Notes under the pieces: model-generated
What the model was told of the DNA's origin: nothing
What the model saw: the letters and a program-made list of their open reading frames with translations, nothing else
The model's database searches: none
NCBI RefSeq assembly: GCF_002775205.1
Contig: NC_036462.1
Span: forward strand, 30,917,084 to 30,981,083
Length of the DNA: 64,000 bases
Direction: 5' to 3'
From: Xiphophorus maculatus
Taxonomy: Eukaryota > Chordata > Actinopteri > Cyprinodontiformes > Poeciliidae
In this document: in pieces, positions 12,501 to 22,303 of the stretch
How the letters are laid out: every line of letters begins with the position of its first letter
How positions within the stretch are numbered: the first letter of the stretch is position 1
Translations under genes and position numbers: made by a program

Positions 12501-14736
12501 ACACCAATGCAAAAAAAATGTAACTATTTAGATTAAACAAATGAACTAAATGTCTTAATATAATATGCAACGTCAGGCTGTAACATCAAAATTCAAATGT
12601 GAATAAAATGAAAAGTGAGGGAGTAAAATAGTTTTTGTTTACTTAAAACAAAAATGCCTGTTTCACAAAGTATATCTCTCTCATTTCTTTTCATCCTTAA
12701 GTCCTTTTTCAAAGAGAGAAAACCAACTTCAGAAATGACTTGTTTTTGCATGTGTTTAATTTTGACCAATGAGGATGAAATCACATGCTGCTTGGTTGTT
12801 TATAACTTGGGTTTATTTAGGAACAAAGGGGATGAAGTTAAATTTGACATTGTTTAGTTTTATTTTGAAGAATCACATGGGGCAACATTAACATTTTACT
12901 TGTTGATTATAATATAACATGGGTTACATTCAAATCAAAGAGGATGAGATTATATTAAATTTTAATTCGATTTTCATAAGAGGACGACTTACTATTACAT
13001 AAACTTAACATTTTAATTTAGGATTAAAATTAGTATGAAACCTAAATTTTCATTCACATAAGCAACATAAAATGAAATAATTCACAAATAGCGTGTGTTA
13101 GGGAGGTCTAATGATTGAAATGCATGCAGTTATTTTGCAGGTCAGAATTTGGGATTAAAATAATTACTTATTAAAGCAATTAAAAATATTACTTAGAACA
13201 CAATTTGGTATTCCACTGGTGCTTTACTTCCAAATACATTATTTCAAATTTCTCCTTTTGACGTTTCCTTAAAGATGACAAACATGTAGAGGACTGTCTC
13301 CCTGGCAACGAGAGGTTGCAGGATGACTTTTCCTACCTAACAGAAGTGACAATAATAAAGGGCTGAATGGATGAATGACGGTAGGTTTTTTGTTTCTTGC
13401 GTATATGTTTTTGTTTCATCTAGCAAAGCCTCTTGTTGCCGAGTGACCTGTGGAGTGAGGCTGTGCTGACTCACGTGTTCGGCGTCAGCCAGAGGCTTAG
13501 GGTTGAACATTCTCTGCTCACCAAGGCCCGACTCCAAGCAGCTTCCAGCCAAGCAGATCTGTAAACCGTTCTCCACTTCCTCCTGAAAAGCTTTTTATTT
13601 TTCGACAATAAAAAAAGGTCAGCAGAACGTGAGCAGTCTAATAGTTTTACTGGAAGCCAGCAAGACAACTTGAACTTCGTCTCTTGCTCCGTGAAGACAC
13701 CCCGCCTCGCTTTCCAAGAGTGTTTAAAAGTTTCAATTGCGCTGGGATGTGAAACTTGGGAAATATCCTCTCGGATTCTTGAAAGTTGGCCATCGTTAAT
13801 GTGTTCCAACAATCGGGCTTTCTCGGTGAAGTGGCCAGACAGACCAGCTTGTTCCTTAGAGGCAGTAAGACGGTGGAAAAAAATGCATTTAAGCCAAAAT
13901 AGCACTTTTTAGCCTAAACGTGGAACAGCAGGTCAAGAAAACTAAAAAAAACCAAAACAACAAACACAAAAAGGAGCTCCTGTAGGTAGCACCATCCCAA
14001 CTGGAGGTCCAAACATCTTAGCTGATTCTTTTTCAATTTTCTATAATGTAACACAGGGACAAAATGAAATTCAGGTGTTGTTTTAACTAATTAATTGATC
14101 CTGATGGTTACAACACCATGATTGGCAATTCCCCAAATTGTTTACAGAGATAATCCTATAATAATAACAACAACAATAATAATAATCCAAACTGACCTGG
14201 AATGTTTAGTATGAGTTGATGTCAGATAGTGAGGAAAATAATAACTGTGTTATATTTTCCCTCAGACGTTGATGACAGGAAACCATGAGAACTCACTGTT
14301 GCTATGTGTTGCAAACCTTTTACCTGTCTTACTGGTGACACATCGGCAAAGAACACTGGCAAATTTTTAAATAAATTTAACAATTAACAAAACCAACTAT
14401 TGATTTAAATTTTTGTTTGTTTTCTCATCAGACGCCCAGTAGGACCAGCTCGATTTGGCCGCCTTGTCGAAACCATTTCTTGTGATTTTTTTCTACGTTT
14501 TTTTTTTATTCTGGCCTAAAAATGAAGAAAAGAAGAAACAGTTTGATTAATCTAAAAAAAAAAAACAACTAAAACCTGGAAAATTATTTTTAATAGAAAG
14601 TTAAAGAAGTAACACTTGGTGTGACCCGTAGATGCCAAAGGTTACTGGTATTAAAGGGTCTCATGAGTCGTGAGTGTGAAGGCTGTGATTCAGAACAAAC
14701 ACTTCCCCACTTCCTACTTTGTCTCACATGAGTCAC

Positions 14737-14737
<1 letters not shown>

Positions 14738-14790
<53 letters not shown>
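14738..14790. repeat. (GT)n microsatellite
   Basis: Uninterrupted GT run of about 48 bases ending in GCGCGC. Confidence 0.95.
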
Positions 14791-14793
<3 letters not shown>

Positions 14794-15354
14794 CTACGTG
14801 TGGCATGCTCATATTAGCAAAGTGTGCCTGTCTGCTCTGTTTCGGCGCCACTCTGAGCAGAGTTCACAGACGGCGTTGGGTTTACGGCTGCAAGGCGACG
14901 GGGTTTACACAACCTTTGCCCTGACTGAGCACATCCATGTGGAGGACTCCCATCTAGACTTTAGCAGGTGGAAAGGCCCAGATCACCTGTTTGTATACAA
15001 ACAACAAGATCCCATAAAACTGAAGGACAACATGTACAGGTCACTGTTTGTTTGTCTGTCTTAGAAATCCCATTGAACTTCTGCTCATTTCTTCATCTGT
15101 TAGTTCACGAGAGAATGACACAGCTTTCAGTATTTTTTTTTACTATTTAACGGTGTAACTCTACTGTTTTCACACAAAAAAAATTCTTATTAAATAATAA
15201 TGTTCATATCAATATTTGTGAGGCCACCAAGCAGCGATGTTGATGCCAAAGTCTAGGCATGCAGACCCATGTTTACATGTTCTCAGCCAAAAGTCATAGA
15301 CAGAGTGCATAGAAATCAGATAAACCTCCCATGTTAGCTCGGACATAATAGCAA

Positions 15355-15510
15355 AGAAATGTTAGCACGGGCATTCTAGTGTGGACATGTTAGTGTGGAC
15401 ATGTCAGCTCGGACTTGTTAGTGTGGACAAGTTAGTGTGGACATGTCAGCTCGGACTTGTTAGTGTGGACAAGTTAGTGTGGACATGCTAGTGTGGACAT
15501 GTTAGCTTGA
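15355..15510. repeat. Minisatellite of ~14-bp units with 42-bp higher order
   Basis: Units of the type GTTAGTGTGGACAT and GTCAGCTCGGACTT repeat in tandem. A three-unit block of about 42 bases is itself repeated nearly exactly, so there is a higher-order period. Confidence 0.85.
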
Positions 15511-16053
15511 CAAAAGCCCATTTGGAAAATCCTTTGCCCTGTCTACATTGTGCCACGGGGCGTTTTAGTTTGTATAAGCTGTAGTTGTTTATGAATGTTA
15601 GTTTGGTCCAGCACTGAATTTCACTTCACTAATTGGGCACAAATGTTTTTAAAACTGAACATTAGCTTCATTAGAGATCCTGAGTTTAAATCTTGCTGTA
15701 TAGAAATATCTTTGTTTAAAGCGTTCGCTGCAATGTTTTACTTCAAATAATTGCTTCAAACACACTTATTCTAAGCTTTACTATTTTTCATTTGCACTGA
15801 AAAAAGAAAACAGGTGATCCAACTTGGAAAAAAAACGGAGTTAATTCATTTCAAGTAATCAAATTAAATGTATCCAAGTAAATACTTTAACCTCACTAAG
15901 TTGTCACGTTAAACAAATGTACATAAGGTATATTTGACAAACTTAATTAGTTTACATGTAACAAATGAACTCAGTTTTTGAAAGATGGGGCTCCGTTCTC
16001 TTTTTTTGTCAGTGTGGTGGTTGTGTTGATTAGAACATTGCTTGCTACCAACT

Positions 16054-16066
16054 GGGTCAAAGGTTC
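16054..16066 (+). promoter_or_regulatory. DR1 element (PPAR/RXR-type) upstream of g0s2
   Basis: GGGTCA A AGGTTC is a direct repeat of nuclear receptor half-sites spaced by one base, with two mismatches to AGGTCA-N-AGGTCA. It lies about 80 bases upstream of the g0s2 TATA box. A further TGACCT half-site is at 16084-16089. Mammalian G0S2 is a known PPAR target, so the position is telling. Binding is inferred. Confidence 0.55.
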
Positions 16067-16144
16067 TGGTTAAGAGCCAGGTTTGACCTCATGCATATTC
16101 AGCAGGCCCTGCTGCAGGGGAGGGGACGGAGGGCACATCTGGGT

Positions 16145-16150
16145 TATAAA
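16145..16150 (+). promoter_or_regulatory. TATA box of g0s2
   Basis: TATAAA in the context GGGTTATAAACG. Predicted start near 16175; the non-coding first exon would end at 16249 before the strong donor GTAAGT (16250-16255). The acceptor is at 16887-16888, giving the usual G0S2 structure of a 5'UTR exon plus one coding exon. Confidence 0.6.
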
Positions 16151-16901
16151 CGACCACCGAGTCCAAAAGTTTCCACAGACTGGAACTCACCAACAGGACA
16201 AACGTGTGACTCAGGAAAAAAAAAAACCCAACCAAGAACGACATTTACAGTAAGTATGTCTTGTTTTTTCTCCAAATATTCTGTCCTAATTCTAAGACGG
16301 TTGATAATGTTTGAACCTGGAGGTAGAAGACATTAATGATTGTAGACACAAGCTTTGTTTTAGTGAAAATGTAATATTTAAAAATTCTAGGAGTAGCCAT
16401 TTAAAACATGACTCCCCTTTTCCCTGTTGTTTAAATCTATTGAAGTGGCCATAATTTAAAGCTAAGATTACTTTACACTGCTGTCGTCTTAAAACAGCAA
16501 CAAATATAACTTTTGAGGTAACAATTTATTTAATGTGCATAAGGCTGACGTGACAACTGCCGTGAACATGAAGGACTCTTCGTGAATATTTATGAGTGTT
16601 TCTCATGAAGTGTTATTTGGTAAATAACTTTCCGCACTAAAAGTGTCACTAGTTACCGAAGGACACTTTATGGCAGCAGCCGTAAACATTCATGAAGACT
16701 CCGACATGTTCACGACATGTCATGTTTAGGACAGCGTCAAAGAAAGTGTCGCCACTTTTGATTTAATACAAAATATACATTTATTTCAATTTACTTGTAG
16801 CAACCGATGGGCCACTGGCTGTTTGGAACCTTTTAGGCTTTAATTTGTCTTTACCGCATGGCGCCATCATTTCTGTCCTCACTGACAGGCAGCCGCCGGA
16901 A

Positions 16902-17282
16902 ATGGAAACCATGCAGGAGTTGATTCCATTTGCGAAGGAGATGCTCCGTCAGAGAGCCAACCGGAAGCTGCTGGGGGTTTACCTGCTGGGCTCCGTGCTG
17001 GCGGTGCTGGGCACTGCCGTCGGGCTGGTTGAGACTCTCTGCCACCCCTTCTCCTCAGGTGAGCCGCTGGATGCGGAGATGCTCCTCCTGTTGGCCTCCG
17101 AGCGGAGAGAAGTTGAAGCTGGTGGACAAGCACAGCCCACCCTGAAAGCCGGGGGACAGGAGGAGGAGGAGGAGGAAGAGGAGCTTGTTCCAGAGAGCCG
17201 AGCAAACACCCAGAACCCGACCCGGGCTAAGAGCCATAGACTCAGCCAGCGAAACCTGGCCAACCGCCTGCATGCTTCCTAG
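16902..17282 (+). CDS. g0s2: G0/G1 switch protein 2
   Basis: Single coding exon of 126 codons. The start METMQELIPFAKEM and the end NRLHAS match mammalian G0S2 (METVQELIPLAKEM, NRQHAS). Residues 23-43 are the hydrophobic segment that in mammals binds and inhibits adipose triglyceride lipase (ATGL/PNPLA2) on lipid droplets; the protein also occurs at mitochondria and ER. The start is chosen over an in-frame ATG at 16845 because the acceptor at 16887-16888 removes that one, leaving 13 bases of leader and a fair Kozak context. The protein is longer than human (103 aa) owing to an acidic linker with a run of Glu coded by a GAG-rich tract (17160-17184). Upstream DR1 suggests PPAR control. Divergent neighbour lamb3. 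Confidence 0.95.
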   Translation: METMQELIPFAKEMLRQRANRKLLGVYLLGSVLAVLGTAVGLVETLCHPFSSGEPLDAEMLLLLASERREVEAGGQAQPTLKAGGQEEEEEEEELVPESRANTQNPTRAKSHRLSQRNLANRLHAS

Positions 17283-17569
17283 ATTCACTGCGGTCAAAGC
17301 AAAGTGGCTGGAAATATTTATTGGAGACTGCTGCTGCTGCCACACCGGGGTTTTTTTGGTGTGCAACTCGCACAAAAGACTGAAGTTTTTCAGAGTAATG
17401 GCGTCTGAACCGCCGTTACACGCTGCCGGCCGATGGCCGTGGCTTTGACGGACTGTCAGAATGCGGACGGGCACTGCAACGCTCAGAGGTTTCTATAGTA
17501 TAGAGAGAGAGATTATTAAACAATACCTGTAAACCGCAGCATTAGTGAGTCTGTGAGGAAGTTACTCTG

Positions 17570-17585
17570 CAGCGCCACCTACTGG
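17570..17585 (-). promoter_or_regulatory. CTCF-like motif, reverse
   Basis: The minus strand reads CCAGTAGGTGGCGCTG, matching all 16 positions of CCASYAGRKGGCRSYR. It lies in the probable g0s2 3'UTR. Confidence 0.45.
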
Positions 17586-17667
17586 CAGCTGGTTGTGGAA
17601 GGAGAAGGAAGAAGTTCGCTGTACATGTTATCTAACTGTAAATATTGCTACATTTTGTTACTTTCTA

Positions 17668-17673
17668 TTAAAA
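17668..17673 (+). terminator. Candidate g0s2 poly(A) signal
   Basis: ATTAAA about 390 bases past the stop, followed by a T/G-rich stretch (TTTTCATGTCTGATTTTC). Another ATTAAA lies at 17515-17520. No AATAAA closer. Confidence 0.4.
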
Positions 17674-18399
17674 GTCTATTTTCATGTCTGATTTTCTCTT
17701 GGTTTGTCTTTACAAAGAAAAAAGAATACGCTTTAAAAACACAAAGAAACTAAACTGCAACAAGGCACACATTACCAAGAAATCTGTCAAGATTTAGAAA
17801 AATGTTCTGTTTCCTATTAGTGCAAATTAATCAGTTTGTTTTGTTCTATTAGTTCTAAATAATGATCTATGTAGATGTTTGGACTGTGAATTGGAAGCCA
17901 AAGCACCTGGACAGAATCCATACCTGCAACATCACTAGCAGTTTTGTTGCTATACAGCAACAATACAATTGGTTTTCATCAATCGTACTGATGAAAAACA
18001 TACAGATGACTTCTTAAAGTCCCAGTAGGCAATATTTGGGCCATAATCCCGAAATTCAATTCAATTCAAATTCAAAATTATTCTTTATTCTTCCCAAAGT
18101 GAAATCAAATGGAAAGAGAAGCTTTTCCTTCGTTTACAAATCACCATAACAATAATAAAGTTTGGAGGCAGAAAGATCAAGGAACCTATAGGAATAATCC
18201 GTATTCACAACTCCAGTCACGGCGTTAAAAATCATTTTACTGAGATCAGGTTCTGGGATCACCAGCAGGAGGACAGAGCAATTACCTTGACTGGTTGATT
18301 CTAGTTAGTACTGGGAGAAAACAGAGGAGCTCAATCTTTTCAGATTATTTGACAGTTTAAAATTTTTTTATTTTTTTAAAGTTACATACTGCAACTTTA

Positions 18400-19090
18400 A
18401 CACTTGTGTTCCAAATTATTATGCAAGTGATATGTTCTCAGATTTTCTTAAATGGTCAATGCAAATGATGGTCAGTATAATTTTCAAGTCATGAACTATT
18501 ACAGTATAAATCAAATTTTACTGAACAAAGCTCCCCAGTATTTTTTTCAAAAATGAAAAACTCAAAATGCACTGTTCCAAATGATTATGCACAGCAGATT
18601 TTCTAAACATTTAATGGATTATAAAGAACTGCAAACATTCATTCTTTGAATGTGCAGCATTAAGTGTTCACATGTACTAAAATCAAAAGCTACTTCATTG
18701 GTGCATTGTCTTGCATGAAGATGATTTTGCTACTGAAGGTTCGGCTCTTTGTTTAAACCATGAAAGAAAGTGACCAGTCAGAAAGTCCAGATACTTTGCT
18801 GAGGTCATTTTCACTCTGAAGGGGCCGACCAATGATTCTCTCCCCATGATTTCGGCCCAAAGCATGACTCCACCACCTCCTTGCTGACGTCACAGCCGTG
18901 TTGGGACGTGGTGACCGTCCACCACCAATCCACTACTCCGTCCATCTGGTCCATCCAGGGTTGCACAGCAGTCATCAGTGAACAAGTCTGTTTGAAAATT
19001 AATCTTCATGTCCAGCTGGGCCCACTGGACCGTTTCTGCTTGTGAGCTCTGGTTAGGGGCCCAATAGTAGCTTCATGCACTGAATAGTAG
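18400..19090 (-). mobile_element. Decayed Tc1/mariner-like transposon
   Basis: The left end (GTTCCAAATTATTATGCAAG) is a familiar teleost Tc1-family terminus. The minus strand further in carries fragments of a Tc1-type transposase reading (e.g. around 18780-19000) broken by stops and frameshifts. Not functional. Confidence 0.6.
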
Positions 19091-19771
19091 GTTCATGTAT
19101 AAATACTGACTCAGTAGTATTTATACATATAATAAACTAATAAGATATTATAACTATAATAATAGTTAATAACTAATTTCTTTCACAACTAATCAACGGA
19201 GATCAGTGACAATGACAATAATTTAATTATTACAACAGTTCAGAAAAAAAAGACATACTTTAGGCAGCTTAGCAAATTTGTTACTAAGACTAGTGAATTC
19301 AACGTGAGCAGGCTACAAAGAAAATTATGTCATATTTCCTTTTATGTCACCCAAAATTGATGAAATCAGGCCAAGTCCACCGGTGGCCGCCTAAATTGTA
19401 CTCCTACAAGCTGCTACTTTCTTTATAGAGAAAAAAAAGGGACTGTACACATATACTGTTCATTCATTTTATTTCCTCTAAATTTGCATACTTACACTTT
19501 ATGTCTGTACACTGTGAGCACATGAAGCAGGAGTCAAATCTGGACTCGTAAAGCTGCTTCTGCACTTTGATTCTCCAGCAAACAGAGCAGGTCTAGCAAT
19601 GAATCAGTGAGAAACATCACACACTGTTTGTTGTTTTTCTATTTTTTTAAAATTAATTTATGACTTTCAAGACAAAGCTCAAAGAAAGGGTGCCACGTAG
19701 GGCCGTAAAAGATCACTGTTTATCCTATTAAAGGACTGAAATGTTTTGGAGGGCTTGCAGCAGAGTTACAT

Positions 19772-19787
19772 CCAGCAGGTGGCGCCC
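19772..19787 (+). promoter_or_regulatory. CTCF-like motif, forward
   Basis: CCAGCAGGTGGCGCCC matches 15 of 16 core positions. Located between g0s2 and the 3' end of ldlrad2. Confidence 0.4.
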
Positions 19788-21167
19788 TAGCAGATTCCTT
19801 TCCATGTAAAGGATGTTTTGCTTTCAGCAGCAACAGCAGAACTAAGGAACAATGTAAAGCTCTAAGCATGACGCCACGGGGTAAAAAGCTTTATAGAAAA
19901 AAGGAGTTGATCATCAACAGTAGAACATTTACACACACTACCTGGAGCAGGATCACTTTTTAAGATGAATCCTTTCCGACTCAGCAGAAAACAACTTATT
20001 GGATGATTAAGGATAACATTTTCTTTACTGTGTTAAAATGTTTAACAGCTTTTTTTTTTTTTTGCCAATTAAATCCTTTACATAAAGGTTGCCATGACAT
20101 CCCTCCGGTCCCCCCGTAGATCTCCCCCAAACGCCCAGCTCTGTACTTTAGCAAGAGCTTAGAGCACCATTCTTAAAAAAAAAAAAGAAAAAAAAAAGTC
20201 AAATTAACATGACTGGGTTGATGAGATGGATTTCTTTGGCTCTGTTTTTAAGGATTAGACAGGATTAGAAAAGGTTGCCATTAGTTACCAGAGCTAACAC
20301 ACACTCTTTGCCAAGCCCCTCTCTGACTCATCTAAGCAATCTCGGGTTGAAAAGCAGAACAACAGAGGCGGGTTTTAATGTGGACAAGGATGTAAATACA
20401 TCCTGGTTTGAGTAATTAAAGTTTCTTTAATTACTTTTAGCTGTGTGAATGCTCAGCCCACAGATTTACTCTCATTCACATTTGCTCCGAGGAGGAGCTC
20501 TCCCATTGGCTCAAGATCCAATAGGGATGAATGATAAACAGTTCAGGTCTGTACACCATTTCACAATCGCACTGTAACGAGTGAGGACAAGGATTTTTGT
20601 GCTTTAGAAAAATAGTAATTGGATTTTCAAAACAGCTAAAACTGATGCTGATCAACTTATAGGGTTGATTTTTTTCCAAGTGAGCTTTTTATATGAAGTT
20701 TTTTTCAACAACAGTTTCCTTACGTGTAAAAAGTGTCAAACTTTAACCCTGAAGGAGTTTGGAAGAAGTTTGTTCAGCTTCTGCTAAGAAACGGCAGGTT
20801 TGGTTTGGCCATCTGCTTAGAGCTTATAAGGAAACATGATTTATCAGCTTTTTTACTGGTGCAGGTAGTTTTTGTGGTGTGTCAGTGCTTCAAGTCCCTG
20901 TAGACGGTCAAACTTCACCATATTACAAGGAGCTGACAGCGGTGCCAGCATGGTTGCTTTCATGACTGAGCAAATGGATGAATCAGGAGTCTGAAGAAGA
21001 AACTTACCCTTCAGTGTTGTTGTATTTGCATAGCTGGAGAGGTTATATAAAGAAAAAAAAAAAGAATCACATCCTGTTAAAACATCGACAACAAATTGGA
21101 ACAAATATCCAAACATGGAGCTACAGAAAATCTAGGAAAAGCTTACAGAAAAAGCAGAGGTAGAACG

Positions 21168-21342
21168 TTAAGGGGGCAGTATTATGTGATTTCCGGGCAC
21201 ATAGTACCATTTTATAGCACAATCAAGTAACTTATGTTACCTTCATTTATTATAAAAATGCTGTATAAATCAAATATGACTCAAAAGAAATTTGACTTTA
21301 ATTTAATGTCTTGAAATTGGGCCTCTGCGTCTGTCAAAGTAA
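21168..21342. mobile_element. TTAA-type dispersed repeat, copy 1
   Basis: Starts TTAAGGGGGCAGTATTATG and shares about 170 bases with 23002-23212 in the same orientation (GGCACATAGT, ATTTTATAGC, CAAATATGACT, AGAAATTTGACTTT). The TTAA start suggests a piggyBac-like MITE, but no right terminus is visible. Confidence 0.55.
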
Positions 21343-22303
21343 GCCTAGCTGTCACGAGGTTTGTGTGGATGTTTCCACGGTTGGTTCGCCATCAACACGT
21401 CAGATCTGTAGCATTCAGCAGCGTACACAAATCTTTTACACACGAGGCCACACGCTGCTTTAGGCTACTTCCTCTACAGCTCTGTCTCTGGTCTACAAAG
21501 CCGTAGACCGGAGACTGAAGCGTTGCTCGATTGCATTGTGGCTTCAAAAAAGGAGCAAACGATCACTGACCTCATTCAGATTAAATCTTTAATTCAACTT
21601 GTTTTAATTTGCATGGCACATGTTTACAATAAGAGTCGTCTCAAGGCACTGACCCAATTCACAGACATAAACTCATTAAACAATCAAAAAGTTTTGTTCT
21701 GAATTTCCTTCTCCACAGTCATTTTTGCTGAACCGGAGATGTTTGTACACTACACTGAGGATAAATATGGTTTTATTACGGTTCAACAAAACAGTTCACA
21801 TTCAAACTACACAGGTAGACCATATCCTGCTTTACCAGTTGAAAGATCAGCCATATTGCATAAGCAAGGAGGCAGAGTAGCGCTGGACAAATAAACACAT
21901 CAGATTAAGCAGTTTTACTGCGAGTATGATCAGGTAATAACGAGCCGGTCTTGCTATTGCTTCGATGTTTTCTTGTCACTAACAGGTGAATAGCGAGAGT
22001 TTAAATAATCTATTAGCTGATTCTGGAGAGGGAAAGTACGTGTGGCTCAAGAAAGCAGCTGAAACAAATTCAATTACAGATTCAAACAAGCCCGGTGTTT
22101 CTGATGCAGGGCTGGACAGGCTACAAAAACTAAACCGTGCTTCTCCAGCTCCCACTGCCCTTCTGCTTTCCGCTAAAGTCGGTGTCGCAAAATTGACCTC
22201 ATCGGATCAACCTCTAAAAATAAAATTTTCGCTGTCATGACCACTGGTCAGAGCATCGCGTCTGTGAACGCCAAACCAGGAAGTGGAAAGTGGTCCGAAA
22301 CAG

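Larger units (their letters stand above)
9510..16040. other. lamb3-g0s2 spacer, no gene seen
   Basis: AT-rich spacer with (TA)n near 10365, (GT)n at 14743-14787, a minisatellite at 15355-15510 and MITE-like sequence at 15790-16015. The longest open frame (13471-13905, minus, 144 codons) shows no domain, no signal and no resemblance that I recognise, so it is not called a gene. Confidence 0.6.
17690..22240. other. g0s2-ldlrad2 spacer
   Basis: No gene seen. Contains a decayed Tc1-like element (18400-19090), a CTCF-like motif (19772-19787), and one copy of a TTAA-starting repeat (21168-21342). A minus-strand AATAAA (21772-21777) could end ldlrad2 transcripts, giving about 0.5 kb of 3'UTR. Confidence 0.6.

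Noticed and set aside
13471-13905. 144-codon minus-strand frame between lamb3 and g0s2
   Set aside because: No domain, no signal peptide, no splice context and no recognisable family; a length reachable by chance.
16845-16901. Upstream in-frame ATG extending g0s2 by 19 residues
   Set aside because: It lies before the intron acceptor at 16887-16888 and the extension has no counterpart in G0S2 proteins.
16879-17474. Several antisense frames over g0s2
   Set aside because: Shadows of the GC-rich g0s2 coding exon, including Pro/Ser runs opposite the GAG tract.
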